Positions 36,503-45,217 of a stretch of DNA of 64,000 nucleotides are shown here, piece after piece; positions within the stretch are counted from its first letter, which is position 1, and each line of letters starts with the position of its first letter. Origin of the DNA: Dyadobacter sp. CY326 (lineage in GTDB: Bacteria; Bacteroidota; Bacteroidia; Cytophagales; Spirosomataceae). Position numbers and translations under genes: made by a program. The notes below the pieces were generated by a model. It worked only from the letters and a program-made list of their open reading frames with translations. It searched no databases and was not told the DNA's origin. Location of the stretch: assembly GCF_021390515.1 (NCBI RefSeq), contig NZ_JAJUXI010000003.1, forward strand, positions 682,001 through 746,000, written 5' to 3'.

Positions 36503-36922
36503 CTAAATCTGCCCTCGTACAGGTGTAACTTCCTGGAGCTTCTGCTTGGTTAGGGGTTTATTGAGGAAATGGCGGACATAAGGACTTTGCAAAGCCAGCT
36601 CTTTGTCTTCCGGGTCCAGGGAAGAGGACAGCATGATGATAATGCATTTGCTCCTGATGCGCTCAGGCATCGTTTTATAAGAGGCCAAAAATTCAAAGCC
36701 GTTCATTTCAGGCATATTGATATCCAAAAAAATGAGGTCTGGCAGCGCCTCGTCATTTGCGGAATTTTTAGTTAAATATTCAAGCGCTCCCAATGCCGAG
36801 TCGACACTCACAACTTCCTCCGCAAATGCATGTCTCGAAATGATCTTTTCGGCCAGAAACCGGTCAATTCTAGCATCGTCCACAATCATTACCCTATGAC
36901 AATCAAAACTATTCTCTTCCAT
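36503..36922 (-). CDS. Single-domain response regulator
   Basis: 139 residues, receiver domain only: Asp15/Asp16 (MIVDDARIDRF), phosphoacceptor Asp67 (LIFLDINMPEMNGFEFL), MLSSSLDP with the conserved Ser, and the FLNKPLT lysine (Lys115 region). There is no output domain and no kinase next to it, so it is a CheY-like or Rcp1-like phosphorelay module of unknown partner. Its start is 100 bases upstream of the catalase ATG; coregulation is possible but not shown. Confidence 0.92.
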   Translation of the reverse strand: MEENSFDCHRVMIVDDARIDRFLAEKIISRHAFAEEVVSVDSALGALEYLTKNSANDEALPDLIFLDINMPEMNGFEFLASYKTMPERIRSKCIIIMLSSSLDPEDKELALQSPYVRHFLNKPLTKQKLQEVTPVRGQI

Positions 36923-37118
36923 CTATGGGTGGCCTAATGAAATCTTTATGTGAATGTTAGTTGTAGCTATTTATAAAATCATATTTCTGGCGGCAATTAT
37001 ATATAAAAATAATTCTACATCAATCTTTTTTATAAAATGTAATGTATGGTGACATGGAGATGCCACTGTCCGCAGTACTGACATCACCTGCTCCCTCACA
37101 CAACTAGCCGAACACGGC

Positions 37119-38177
37119 TTACGGGAACACAATGGTAAAAATGTACATCATCAGGTTGACAAGGAGCACAACGGCATAGAGGCTGTTTGTTTGACCTTTG
37201 TTTAGTGAGAGCATTACCGTAAATATGGAGAGGACGAGAAGCACCATGGACTTCATGCCTAGCCCCAGGACAAGCGGCAGATCCATTATTGTACAAACGA
37301 TTACAACAGTCGGAATACTAAGTCCAATACTGGCTAATGCCGAACCCAATGCCAGATTAATGCTTGTTTGATATTGATTGCGCCTTGCCGCGCGAATAGC
37401 TGCAATCCCTTCTGGCAAGAGGATCACAGCTGCAATGGCTACACCGACTAATGCTGTGGGTAACCCGGCTGCGATTACGCCGCTTTCGATTACCGGAGAG
37501 AGGTTTTTAGCCAGGAAAATGACTGCGCCCAAACAAACGAGCAAAAAACCCAGGCTGGTGAAAGCCTCGGATCGGGAAACCGCTTTTTCTTCACCGGACA
37601 CTTCGGCTAAAAAATACTTTCGATGCCTTATAGTTTGGGTAAATATAAAGGCTCCGTAGATGACCAAACAGCAAATCCCGATTGCAATAAGCTGTGGCGC
37701 ACTGTACGAAGGCCCGGCACTGCTGGTGGTAAAATTTGGCAAAACCAGGGTCAACACCAGAATAGAAACAAGGCTAACCAAAGCAATGGTCACGCTTTTT
37801 GTTTCAAAAGTCTGTTCCTTGAATTTCAATGCTCCCACAAACATGCTGATACCCAGAATGCCGTTCAGGATAATCATAACGGCTGCAAAAAGTGTGTCAC
37901 GTGCATATGTATCGGCACCCGCACCGCCCGTCAGCATAAGCGACACGATGATCGATGCTTCCAAAAGTGTTACCGCTACTGCCAGGATTATGGTGCCGTA
38001 GGGCTCACCTACTTTGTGCGCCACAACCTCCGCATGATGCACTGCTGAAAGTACACCCGCAACCAAGGCAAGTATGGCCAATAAATTGACTAAAAACCCC
38101 TCCCCAATCGGTAAAACAAGGTAAAAAATCCAGGCAATAACAGGTGCGACATAAGTCCAGTGAAGTATTTTTTTCAT
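37119..38177 (-). CDS. Ca2+/H+ (or Na+/H+) antiporter of the ChaA/CAX type
   Basis: 352 residues from the ATG at 38177, with about eleven transmembrane helices arranged as two inverted halves. Each half carries a CaCA alpha-repeat: GEPYGTIILAVAVTLLEASIIVSLML in the first and LPTALVGVAIAAVILLPEGIAA with YQTSINLALGSALASIGLSIP in the second; the acidic residues of the two repeats (LLEAS, LLPEG) are the ion-binding pair. It exports calcium (or sodium) in exchange for protons. It stands alone; its gene and the acyltransferase gene to the right are divergent. Confidence 0.9.
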   Translation of the reverse strand: MKKILHWTYVAPVIAWIFYLVLPIGEGFLVNLLAILALVAGVLSAVHHAEVVAHKVGEPYGTIILAVAVTLLEASIIVSLMLTGGAGADTYARDTLFAAVMIILNGILGISMFVGALKFKEQTFETKSVTIALVSLVSILVLTLVLPNFTTSSAGPSYSAPQLIAIGICCLVIYGAFIFTQTIRHRKYFLAEVSGEEKAVSRSEAFTSLGFLLVCLGAVIFLAKNLSPVIESGVIAAGLPTALVGVAIAAVILLPEGIAAIRAARRNQYQTSINLALGSALASIGLSIPTVVIVCTIMDLPLVLGLGMKSMVLLVLSIFTVMLSLNKGQTNSLYAVVLLVNLMMYIFTIVFP

Positions 38178-38375
38178 AAGATTAATGGTAAGGTCGATAT
38201 TATACCAACCGAATAAGCGGTCGCCATGTTCCACATCGCACGGCTGTTATTTGGCAAAATGTGCATGACCGATCAACTTTTGTCCATTCTCTTCTGCATT
38301 CCAGCCCGCCAATTTTGCATTCAGTTCAAAGGGAAGCGGTTCAATGCCGCTCCCGTCATCTTAACTCAATGTAAA

Positions 38376-39653
38376 ATGAAAAGACAACAGAACCGCACAT
38401 TAGGTGCGTTCGAAAAAGCGTTTTGGCTGCTTGATCAAATCGACTCAAAGGATTTCGCCCTGGCAGCTGACATCTCCGGAACCGAGCCCATCGAAAAATG
38501 GCAAAATGCGATCAAAATGGTTCAGAAACGCCATCCAAACCTCTCGGTAAGGGTTGTAATGGATGAATTGTCCAGACCAACTTTGCAGCACGTTGAAAAC
38601 CTTGTAATTCCGCTGCGAGTGGTGCATGCCGGACAGGATTACCGGTGGGAACAAGAGGTTGAAAAGGAGCTTTCTGAACGATTTGACACGGAAAACGGTC
38701 CGCTTTTAAGGGTTGTGTTGGTTCAAAAACCGCAGAACACGGTTTTGATTGTGGCAGCAAACCACACCGTTGCGGATGGAACATCATTAAATTTTTTGGT
38801 GCGGGATATATTGCTGGCCGTTAGCGGAAAAGAGCTGGCATTAATGTCTCCGCAGGTGTCCAACGATGAAACACTTGACATTCCCGAAGATTTTCCAGCG
38901 CAGACTGTTGACCAACTGCCTGAACTAAAAATGAAAACGGACATTGTCAAACCATTGGTTTCGTCGATTCGCTTTTCTGAAAATTTGACACAGCATATGC
39001 TTGAAAAAGCCAGACAAGAAAACACAACGGTTCATGGCGCCATTTGTGCGGCAGTGCTATTGGCTTCCAGGAAGCTGCGGGCTGAATGGAATGAAACCAG
39101 AATGGAGCTGGTCTCGCCAATCTGCACGAGAACAGCGCTCGATTTAGACGATAACTTTGGCCTGAATATCACCACGCAATCCGTGTTTTTCGAACAGCAG
39201 CACCTATCCTTCTGGGATTTGGCAAGAGTTGCAAAAGCAGGACTTGATGGCACCAATTCTCCTGAATATGTAACGGGCTATTTGTCTTTTTTTAGAGACA
39301 TTGTGTTCGGTCATAACGATATGCAGCAAATGCTGGATGCATTAAAACAGGCATTTAACCATCATGTTATGGTCACCAACCTGGTCAAAGTCAGATATAA
39401 AACTGATTTTGGAACATTAAAACTTGAATCGCTGTACGGGCCGATGGTCCGGTCCGGCAAAGGAATGGAGCAGACGATCGGCGCATTGACAACCAATGGT
39501 TCGCTTGGACTGACCAACACCAGTGATAATCCTATCCCCGGCCTGCTGGTGGAAATGGAGAAAATCCTGCGGGAAGCTTGTCAGGAAAATTCGGAAGCTA
39601 GCTCTTTCCAAAACGTAAGCAGCGGAAAAAACAAATCGTGTTCGCTTGCGTAA
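38376..39653 (+). CDS. Condensation-domain-like acyltransferase
   Basis: 425 residues from the ATG at 38376 (a longer reading to 38226 is not supported). Its fold matches the CAT/condensation superfamily, related to PapA-type and alcohol acetyltransferases: GAFEKAFWLLDQ at the start, the active-site NHTVADG (Asn129, His130, Asp134, Gly135, a variant of HHxxxDG), and MELVSPICTRTALDLDDNFGLNI in the second half. The first histidine is Asn, which is tolerated in the family. It should transfer an acyl group from CoA or a carrier to a hydroxyl or amine. The substrate is unknown, and no NRPS or PKS gene is adjacent. Confidence 0.75.
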   Translation: MKRQQNRTLGAFEKAFWLLDQIDSKDFALAADISGTEPIEKWQNAIKMVQKRHPNLSVRVVMDELSRPTLQHVENLVIPLRVVHAGQDYRWEQEVEKELSERFDTENGPLLRVVLVQKPQNTVLIVAANHTVADGTSLNFLVRDILLAVSGKELALMSPQVSNDETLDIPEDFPAQTVDQLPELKMKTDIVKPLVSSIRFSENLTQHMLEKARQENTTVHGAICAAVLLASRKLRAEWNETRMELVSPICTRTALDLDDNFGLNITTQSVFFEQQHLSFWDLARVAKAGLDGTNSPEYVTGYLSFFRDIVFGHNDMQQMLDALKQAFNHHVMVTNLVKVRYKTDFGTLKLESLYGPMVRSGKGMEQTIGALTTNGSLGLTNTSDNPIPGLLVEMEKILREACQENSEASSFQNVSSGKNKSCSLA

Positions 39654-39913
39654 AAATCAATTCGGGAACCGTCGTGGGGAAACTCACGCGGTTGTTGGGT
39701 TAAGTCAAACAAAAATAAACAGATGCTTTGGGCAGGTCAATACGGATAAATTTATCCCTATCTGAATCGTAAATCCGTACTTGTCAGCACTGGTCATACC
39801 CCCGAAATTTGTCCTAAACAAATCAGCAAAGTCATGGATTTTTATCTTGAAAACGAACTGGCCGGTAAGATTGCGCTGGGACGACACCCACGGTATAATA
39901 AACTTGCAGAATC

Positions 39914-40237
39914 ATGAAACTCCCGAGCAACATAGAAAGGCTTATTAAGGCACAAAACGACAAAAACAGCACAACATTTGCAGAACATTTCACCGCCGAC
40001 GCAACTGTTGCGGACGAAGGCTCGTCCTATTCAGGCAGAGACGAAATCAGGGATTGGAATGAGCAGACGACCAAAAAGTATCAAATGCAGCTAAAACCAA
40101 TCGATTTCACGCGAACCGGCGCAAAGGGAACGCTTGCTGTGGAAGTAACCGGCACATTCCCCGGAAGTCCCGCAGTCATGCAGTATCACCTTGAATTGAA
40201 TGACACACGCATCAGCTCGTTGAGGATTACGGATTAA
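39914..40237 (+). CDS. SnoaL-like NTF2-fold protein
   Basis: 107 residues, covering a single NTF2-like/SnoaL domain: IERLIKAQNDKNSTTFAEHFTADATVADEG, YSGRDEIRDWNEQTTKKYQ, and a GTFPGSPAVMQYHLEL strand with RISSLRITD at the end. Members act as small ligand-binding proteins or cyclases and epoxide hydrolase relatives; the catalytic set cannot be judged here. It stands alone, 260 bases after the acyltransferase gene, and is followed by a large inverted repeat. Confidence 0.85.
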   Translation: MKLPSNIERLIKAQNDKNSTTFAEHFTADATVADEGSSYSGRDEIRDWNEQTTKKYQMQLKPIDFTRTGAKGTLAVEVTGTFPGSPAVMQYHLELNDTRISSLRITD

Positions 40238-40253
40238 ATGTTGAATGCATAAA

Positions 40254-40307
40254 TTCGCAGGAATGCCAGGTCATGATGCACATTCGACGTCTGAGCATTC
40301 CTGCGAA
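40254..40307. repeat. 13-bp inverted repeat with 28-base loop
   Basis: TTCGCAGGAATGC (40254-40266) and its exact complement (40295-40307) lie between the SnoaL gene and the zincin-like gene. No U tract follows on either strand, so it is not a typical terminator. It might be a remnant of a small mobile or repetitive palindrome or a structured leader of the next transcript. Confidence 0.55.
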
Positions 40308-40338
40308 ACATTGTAAACCAAAATGTTGAACATTAAAT

Positions 40339-41268
40339 ATGATCGTTAAGTCAGGATTTAAGTTGGCAGTTTCTGCTGTGTTATTATTGTTTTTCTCAAC
40401 CTTCACTTCGGCCCAAAAGTCAAATTCAATAACCAAAGATGATCCGTCGCAACGGATAAAAACTGCCCCTGAAAGCGTTTTCAAAATATTCCGCGAGGCC
40501 GGAATGCAGCCCGTCAATCACGAACTGACGCCAGCTCAAAAAGAAAAAGTGCACAACGCTTTTGCCCTTTTGCCGCCTTTGCACCAGCGCATTTTGAAAC
40601 AGCATTTGCTGAGCGTCAGCTTTATGGACAACATGCCGAACACAGCATTGACTTCGCAGCTCGATACTGTTGGAACGACCAAGCGATTTAACATTACATT
40701 TCGGGCTGGCTTGCTGGACGAAACTATTTCTCAATGGGCAACCTGGAAAGAAAATACCTGCTTTAAGCCCGACGAGAATGTCGGTTATAAAGTACGCGTC
40801 GAAGGTGGTGAGATGGATGCGATCGTTTACGTGCTGCTGCACGAGGCTACGCACATCGTCGACGCGGTGACAGAAGTTACTCCCTATTTTGCTGAAAAGG
40901 ATTTGACAGTTAAACCGACACCTTACACTAAAGGTGTTTGGCAAATGGCAACCACGCCAGAAGCACCATACATTGATTCCCTGCTGGAAAAGACCCGCTT
41001 TCGAAGCGGGCAGCCGTTACCGATCAGCCAGGCGCCGGAAGTTTATCGGAAGCTCGCGAAGACACCATTTCCTTCCTTATATGGAATGGCGGCCTGGTCC
41101 GAGGATGTCGCTGAGCTTGCGGCGATCTATCACCTCACTGCCAAGTTGAAGCAGCCATTTTGTGTGGTTGTGACAAAAGACAATGTTGAGCTGGCCAGGT
41201 TTGAGCCTATGAAGAACGAGCTGGTTAAACAACGACTGAAACATTTGGCGCATTTCTATTTGAAATGA
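40339..41268 (+). CDS. Secreted zincin-like putative metallopeptidase
   Basis: 309 residues with a signal peptide (hydrophobic 9-21, cleavage near TSAQ). A single HExxH is present as LLHEATHIVDAV (His168, Glu169, His172). About 85 residues later comes WSEDVAELAAIYH, whose Glu255 or Glu259 could serve as the third zinc ligand as in gluzincins. The rest (FNITFRAGLLDETISQWATW; WKENTCFKPDEN) matches no family I recognise. It probably acts in the periplasm or outside. Substrate unknown; the motif and position suggest a metalloprotease, but catalysis is unproven. Confidence 0.6.
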   Translation: MIVKSGFKLAVSAVLLLFFSTFTSAQKSNSITKDDPSQRIKTAPESVFKIFREAGMQPVNHELTPAQKEKVHNAFALLPPLHQRILKQHLLSVSFMDNMPNTALTSQLDTVGTTKRFNITFRAGLLDETISQWATWKENTCFKPDENVGYKVRVEGGEMDAIVYVLLHEATHIVDAVTEVTPYFAEKDLTVKPTPYTKGVWQMATTPEAPYIDSLLEKTRFRSGQPLPISQAPEVYRKLAKTPFPSLYGMAAWSEDVAELAAIYHLTAKLKQPFCVVVTKDNVELARFEPMKNELVKQRLKHLAHFYLK

Positions 41269-41383
41269 GCTAAAATTCCGGCTAGCAGTAGCACTCAGGG
41301 AAAAATGTACAAGCCGCTTGGCCTTTTATCCATTCTTCTGCGCGGTTTCCGGTGCCAACTTTGCAATGTCAAAACACAACGAC

Positions 41384-41406
41384 AATCAGCTAACGGTTAG
41401 CTGATT
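41384..41406. promoter_or_regulatory. Near-perfect palindrome in front of the alpha/beta hydrolase gene
   Basis: AATCAGCTAAC-G-GTTAGCTGATT has 11-bp arms and a one-base centre, 28 bases before the start codon. A CAACTTTG -7-like box lies upstream at 41356-41363, so the site would fall just after the transcription start, as for a repressor. Its inner GCTAAC/GTTAGC halves resemble the TetR operator at 13.6/14.2 kb but with spacing 1 instead of 3. Confidence 0.55.
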
Positions 41407-41434
41407 AATTAAAAAATCCAAACTTACCACTCTA

Positions 41435-42340
41435 ATGAAAACCATTGCATTGACCATCGGATTAATCTTCACACTTATCCAAAGCCAACTTCTATTTGCA
41501 CAAACACGCAAGCCGGCATCCGCAGGAAGAGAAGAATACGTTGAAGTAGAAAAAAATGTAAAACTGCACGTTATCGACCTTGGCGAAGGTCAGCCCGTTG
41601 TCCTCATCCACGGATGGCCGCTAAACAATGAAATGTATGAGTATCAATATCAGTATTTGGCTGAAAAAGGATTCAGGGTGATCGGCATTTCACTCCGCGG
41701 CTTTGGAAAATCCGACAGACCATACGGAAAATACGATTTCGACACTTTCTCCGACGACATCAAAGTGGTTTTGGAAAAACTGAAAATAGAGCATGCGACA
41801 CTTGGAGGCTTTTCAATGGGAAGTGCCGTGGTGCTACACTACGTAACCAAATACAATGGGGCGCATATCAGCAAACTGGCGGTTTTCGGCGCAACCGGTC
41901 CGTCATGGAAACAACGCGAAGGCTATCCTTACGGCATCACCGACCAGGGCGCGGCCGATCTGATCAAACAGACCAAAACCAACCGCGAGCAATTGATAGC
42001 AGGTTTCGGAAAAGCATTTCAAGGCCAGGAAGGCGGACTTTCACCAGAATGGATGAAATGGCTGGAAAGTATCAACCTCAACGCTTCACCTTACGCCACT
42101 ACCCAGGCAATCAGCGCATTACGTGACCTAGATCTGCGCTCTGTGCTTGCAAAAATCAAAATGCCCGTCGCGATTTTCCACGGGGTAAACGACAAATTAT
42201 GTGATTATGCTGGTGCGGAAGAGTTGAACAAAGCGATTAAGGGTTCATATATCGTGAAATTTGAAAAAGGCGGACACGGGTTATTCATTGAAGAAATGGA
42301 TAAATTTAACACCGAGCTTGAAAAGTTTGCCAGAAAGTAA
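41435..42340 (+). CDS. Secreted alpha/beta hydrolase
   Basis: 301 residues with an N-terminal signal peptide (about 1-23, LLFAQ). The alpha/beta hydrolase core shows VVLIHGWPLN (oxyanion region), nucleophile elbow GGFSMGS with Ser127, Asp253 (HGVNDKLCD) and His281 (GGHGLFIEE), a complete Ser-Asp-His triad as in non-heme haloperoxidase and esterase relatives. Because of the leader it should work in the periplasm. An AraC-type gene follows on the same strand, and a perfect hairpin ends this gene. Confidence 0.9.
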   Translation: MKTIALTIGLIFTLIQSQLLFAQTRKPASAGREEYVEVEKNVKLHVIDLGEGQPVVLIHGWPLNNEMYEYQYQYLAEKGFRVIGISLRGFGKSDRPYGKYDFDTFSDDIKVVLEKLKIEHATLGGFSMGSAVVLHYVTKYNGAHISKLAVFGATGPSWKQREGYPYGITDQGAADLIKQTKTNREQLIAGFGKAFQGQEGGLSPEWMKWLESINLNASPYATTQAISALRDLDLRSVLAKIKMPVAIFHGVNDKLCDYAGAEELNKAIKGSYIVKFEKGGHGLFIEEMDKFNTELEKFARK

Positions 42341-42350
42341 CTAGCCTCTG

Positions 42351-42383
42351 GTCCCTGTGCAGCGGCTAACGCTTCACAGGGAC
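42351..42383 (+). terminator. Probable intrinsic terminator
   Basis: GTCCCTGTG and CACAGGGAC close a hairpin that also pairs AGCG with CGCT inside. Only three T follow, so efficiency is uncertain. It lies right after the alpha/beta hydrolase stop. Confidence 0.7.
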
Positions 42384-42434
42384 TTTCACCATTTTGGAAC
42401 AAAAAGAAATCAACATTGACAAGCGTATATAGCC

Positions 42435-43283
42435 ATGGGTACGACCGTTTTCAACAATAATTTAAAGACGCTGGGACTGCTGCATGTAAGCGAGGAACAG
42501 ACCGAAACCATAAACGGCGCCGACTATAAGCAATACATTAAGATCCTCTATCTGCCGGCTGGCTACAAGCTCCGGGTCGATTTTTCAGTTTATGAAACGC
42601 AGCGGCCGACGTTCTTTTTTATCAGTCCAAACCAATATCTTAAAATAGAAGAAGCCGGGCCCGAAAACGGTTATTTCATCTTTTACAACCGCGATTTTTA
42701 TTGCATTCAGATTCATGATCAGGAAGTTGCCTGCGACGGTCTGTTGTTCAACAACATCCGGAACATGCCCAAAGTAGAGGCTTCGGAAGAAGAAATCGCT
42801 TTTTTCAGTTGGTTATTTGCGGAAATGATTCAGGAATTCAAACTGAATGACAGCTCACTGGAAGAAATGGTCCGGACTTATTTGAAACAACTGCTGATCC
42901 GCGCCACGCGGTCCTGGAAAAAGCAGCACCTGGACAACACAGTGACGGAAGAACAAAGCGATCTGGAATTTTTCCGCAAGTTTACCCGGCTGGTCGAAGA
43001 ACATTACAAATCGAAACACACCGTCGCAGACTACGCAGATTTCCTATGCATGGCGCCGAAAACGATTACACATAAATTCAACCGTTTGCGGCTGCCGCAG
43101 CCCAATGAGGTGATCAAAAACCGGATCATACTGGAAGCAAAACGGCTGCTGGTGCATACATCACTCACGGCCAAGGAAATTGCGCATAACCTTGGTTATG
43201 AGGACCCAGCCTATTTCAGCAGGCTTTTCCAAAGCAAAACAGGCGAATCACCATCCAGTTTCCGGGCTAACTTTTCAAGCTAA
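42435..43283 (+). CDS. AraC family transcriptional regulator
   Basis: 282 residues. Cupin-like sensory domain in the first ~150 residues (VDFSVYETQRPTFFFISPNQYLKIEE; YFIFYNRDFYCIQIHDQEV). The C-terminal AraC double helix-turn-helix is HTVADYADFLCMAPKTITHKF and LTAKEIAHNLGYEDPAYFSRLFQ, with GESPSSFR. It is in the same direction as the alpha/beta hydrolase gene and ends 31 bases before the convergent Crp/Fnr stop. The likely target is the upstream hydrolase or a distant gene. Confidence 0.93.
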   Translation: MGTTVFNNNLKTLGLLHVSEEQTETINGADYKQYIKILYLPAGYKLRVDFSVYETQRPTFFFISPNQYLKIEEAGPENGYFIFYNRDFYCIQIHDQEVACDGLLFNNIRNMPKVEASEEEIAFFSWLFAEMIQEFKLNDSSLEEMVRTYLKQLLIRATRSWKKQHLDNTVTEEQSDLEFFRKFTRLVEEHYKSKHTVADYADFLCMAPKTITHKFNRLRLPQPNEVIKNRIILEAKRLLVHTSLTAKEIAHNLGYEDPAYFSRLFQSKTGESPSSFRANFSS

Positions 43284-43314
43284 GGATTACATTGAGAGTG
43301 ATTTATCAGGATGC

Positions 43315-43902
43315 TTATTTGTACAAAGTTTTTTTCCGGATCCGGCTCAGGGTTTCGGCTGAAATGCCAAGATATGAAGCAATCATGCTTTGGGGAAAAC
43401 GCCTGATAAAGTCAGGATACGTTTTTGCAATTTGTCCGTACCGCTCTTCGGCATCAAGGCTGATGGAGGAATGGATTCGCTTTTGCGTAGCAATGGTTGC
43501 TTTACGATCGATTTCCCGTATCATTAAATCGAAAGCTGGGACGGTTTTGGACAAATCCTGCATGCTTTCATGGGTAATCAGCAGCACATCCGAATCTTCT
43601 GTCATTTCAATATTGTAGCACGACGGTGTCTGTAAATTATAGCTCTCATAGTCACCCAACCACCATGATTCAATAGCCAGGCGGATAACCGTTTCCTGGC
43701 TATTTTCTTTTACAGCATACATCCTCCCGGCGCCCTTGATAATAAACGCCATATGCTTGCACACATCGCCCTCCTGCAAAAGATATTGCCGTTTTCTGAG
43801 ATGTTTTGCCTTGAACGCTTTCTGAATTTCCTCCTTTTCCGGATCACTTAATTTTAGCAATGACTTGGATTCAATATATTCAAAAAGGGTTGCGTAAATC
43901 AT
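43315..43902 (-). CDS. Crp/Fnr family transcriptional regulator (second of three)
   Basis: 195 residues, close relative of the protein at 12.0-12.6 kb: RKRQYLLQEGDVCKHMAFIIKG, the WWLGDYESYNLQTPSCYN signature, and the helix-turn-helix IASYLGISAETLSRIRKK that is nearly identical to IASFLGLSRETLSRIRK in the first. It is divergent from a quinone oxidoreductase gene whose promoter has a TTGACA-N2-TGTCAA palindrome, so the regulator likely controls that gene. Confidence 0.92.
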   Translation of the reverse strand: MIYATLFEYIESKSLLKLSDPEKEEIQKAFKAKHLRKRQYLLQEGDVCKHMAFIIKGAGRMYAVKENSQETVIRLAIESWWLGDYESYNLQTPSCYNIEMTEDSDVLLITHESMQDLSKTVPAFDLMIREIDRKATIATQKRIHSSISLDAEERYGQIAKTYPDFIRRFPQSMIASYLGISAETLSRIRKKTLYK

Positions 43903-44005
43903 GGAAAGCGGTTTGATCGGTCAAAGTTGTGACGCGGCTGTTGCCTGGTAAAACTAATCAAATATGCAAATCCGCACAATTTTCAATGATTGGAAAGGCT
44001 AAACA

Positions 44006-44072
44006 TTGACAAATGTCAAGGCAAACTTGCTGCTTTTGTCAATGCACGCTGAAAAATATTGCCGCAACTTTG
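44006..44072 (+). promoter_or_regulatory. Promoter of the quinone oxidoreductase gene with a Crp/Fnr-type site
   Basis: Perfect palindrome TTGACA-AA-TGTCAA (44006-44019), and a CAACTTTG -7-like box (44065-44072), 25 bases before the start codon. The palindrome centre is 59.5 bases from the box end, identical to the SDR promoter at 12.7 kb. Confidence 0.65.
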
Positions 44073-44096
44073 ACCCATCAAATTGAGATCAAAAAC

Positions 44097-45080
44097 ATGA
44101 GCGAAACAGACAAAAGCGGCGTAGTCCGAATCAGCAAACAAGGGCCGCCTTCGGTTTTAGAATACACCAGCGAGATGGTCGGTAATCCGGGCATTAATCA
44201 AGTTTTGATCAGGCACAAAGCCATCGCGCTGAACTTTGTCGATGTTTTGTTTAGAAATGGATCCTTTCCTTTAAATCAGTTTCCCGCCACCATCGGAGTG
44301 GAAGCGTCTGGTGTTGTGGAAGCAGTCGGCGCCGGTGCCAATGAATGGGCCGTGGGAGATCGTGTGGGTTATTATTTTGCATTAGGTGCTTATGCAGAAA
44401 AACGGCTTATTAATAAAGATCTGTTGATCAAACTGCCTCAGGACATTTCTTTTGACCAAGCCGCTTCATTAATGGCGAAAGGGCTAACAGCCCGAATGCT
44501 CGTAAAACAAGCTTATCCTGTGCAGCCAGGCGACATAATTTTAGTGCACGCAGCGGCGGGTGGCGTTGGGTCGTTGGTGAGCAAATGGGCAAAATCTTTG
44601 GGCGCGACGGTAATCGGAACAGTGGGAAATGCCACAAAAAAAGCTCTGGCAGAAGGCCAGGGAACTGATTTTGTTATTGCGCTCGATGCGGAGGACATTG
44701 CAGATCGAGTGAATTCGATTACGAACGGGTCAGGTGTTGACGCAGTGTTTGACGGTGTGGGCAAAGCCACATTCAGCAAGTCGGCGCCGCTTGTTAAGCA
44801 AAATGGCACCATTGTTCTTTACGGAAACGCGTCCGGTTCTCCACAGATCGATTCTGATTATTTGGCATCGAAAGAAATTAAACTTATTCAACCTTCTTTG
44901 GGTCAATTCCTGCCTGACAGGCACAGTTTGGATGCTGCTGTTGCTGAATTATTTGAAGCTTTTCGCAATGGTGTTTTAGGAGAAATTGAGCCAACTATTT
45001 ATCCTCTTTCCGAAGTATCCAAGGCGCATCAGGACCTGGAAGCAAGTCGGACAACGGGTTCTGTCGTCCTGCATCCTTGA
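44097..45080 (+). CDS. NADPH:quinone oxidoreductase (medium-chain, zinc-independent)
   Basis: 327 residues from the ATG at 44097; the longer reading from 44013 covers the operator. It is MDR family, QOR type: ALNFVDVLFRNGSFPL, GVEASGVVEAVG, the cofactor loop HAAAGGVGSLVSKWAKSLGATVIG, and no zinc cysteine cluster. It reduces quinones or other enones with NADPH. It is divergent from a Crp/Fnr regulator with a matching operator, so likely an inducible detoxification gene. Confidence 0.93.
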   Translation: MSETDKSGVVRISKQGPPSVLEYTSEMVGNPGINQVLIRHKAIALNFVDVLFRNGSFPLNQFPATIGVEASGVVEAVGAGANEWAVGDRVGYYFALGAYAEKRLINKDLLIKLPQDISFDQAASLMAKGLTARMLVKQAYPVQPGDIILVHAAAGGVGSLVSKWAKSLGATVIGTVGNATKKALAEGQGTDFVIALDAEDIADRVNSITNGSGVDAVFDGVGKATFSKSAPLVKQNGTIVLYGNASGSPQIDSDYLASKEIKLIQPSLGQFLPDRHSLDAAVAELFEAFRNGVLGEIEPTIYPLSEVSKAHQDLEASRTTGSVVLHP

Positions 45081-45217
45081 TTACCTTGTTGCAAATTGCT
45101 CACCAGATTGGATGGACGCAGCCATTTGTCGAGTAAATGCATGGTTACATCGCTTACCAAATGAACTATATTTGAATATCAGGGTTTTTCCTGACTTAAC
45201 GTTTAAACTTTACAAAC

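Noticed and set aside
39747..39919. Open plus-strand frame of about 55 codons ending at the SnoaL start (HTPEICPKQISKVMDFYLE...)
   Set aside because: It has no start codon except an internal ATG and resembles no family; it might be a gene remnant, but chance is equally likely.
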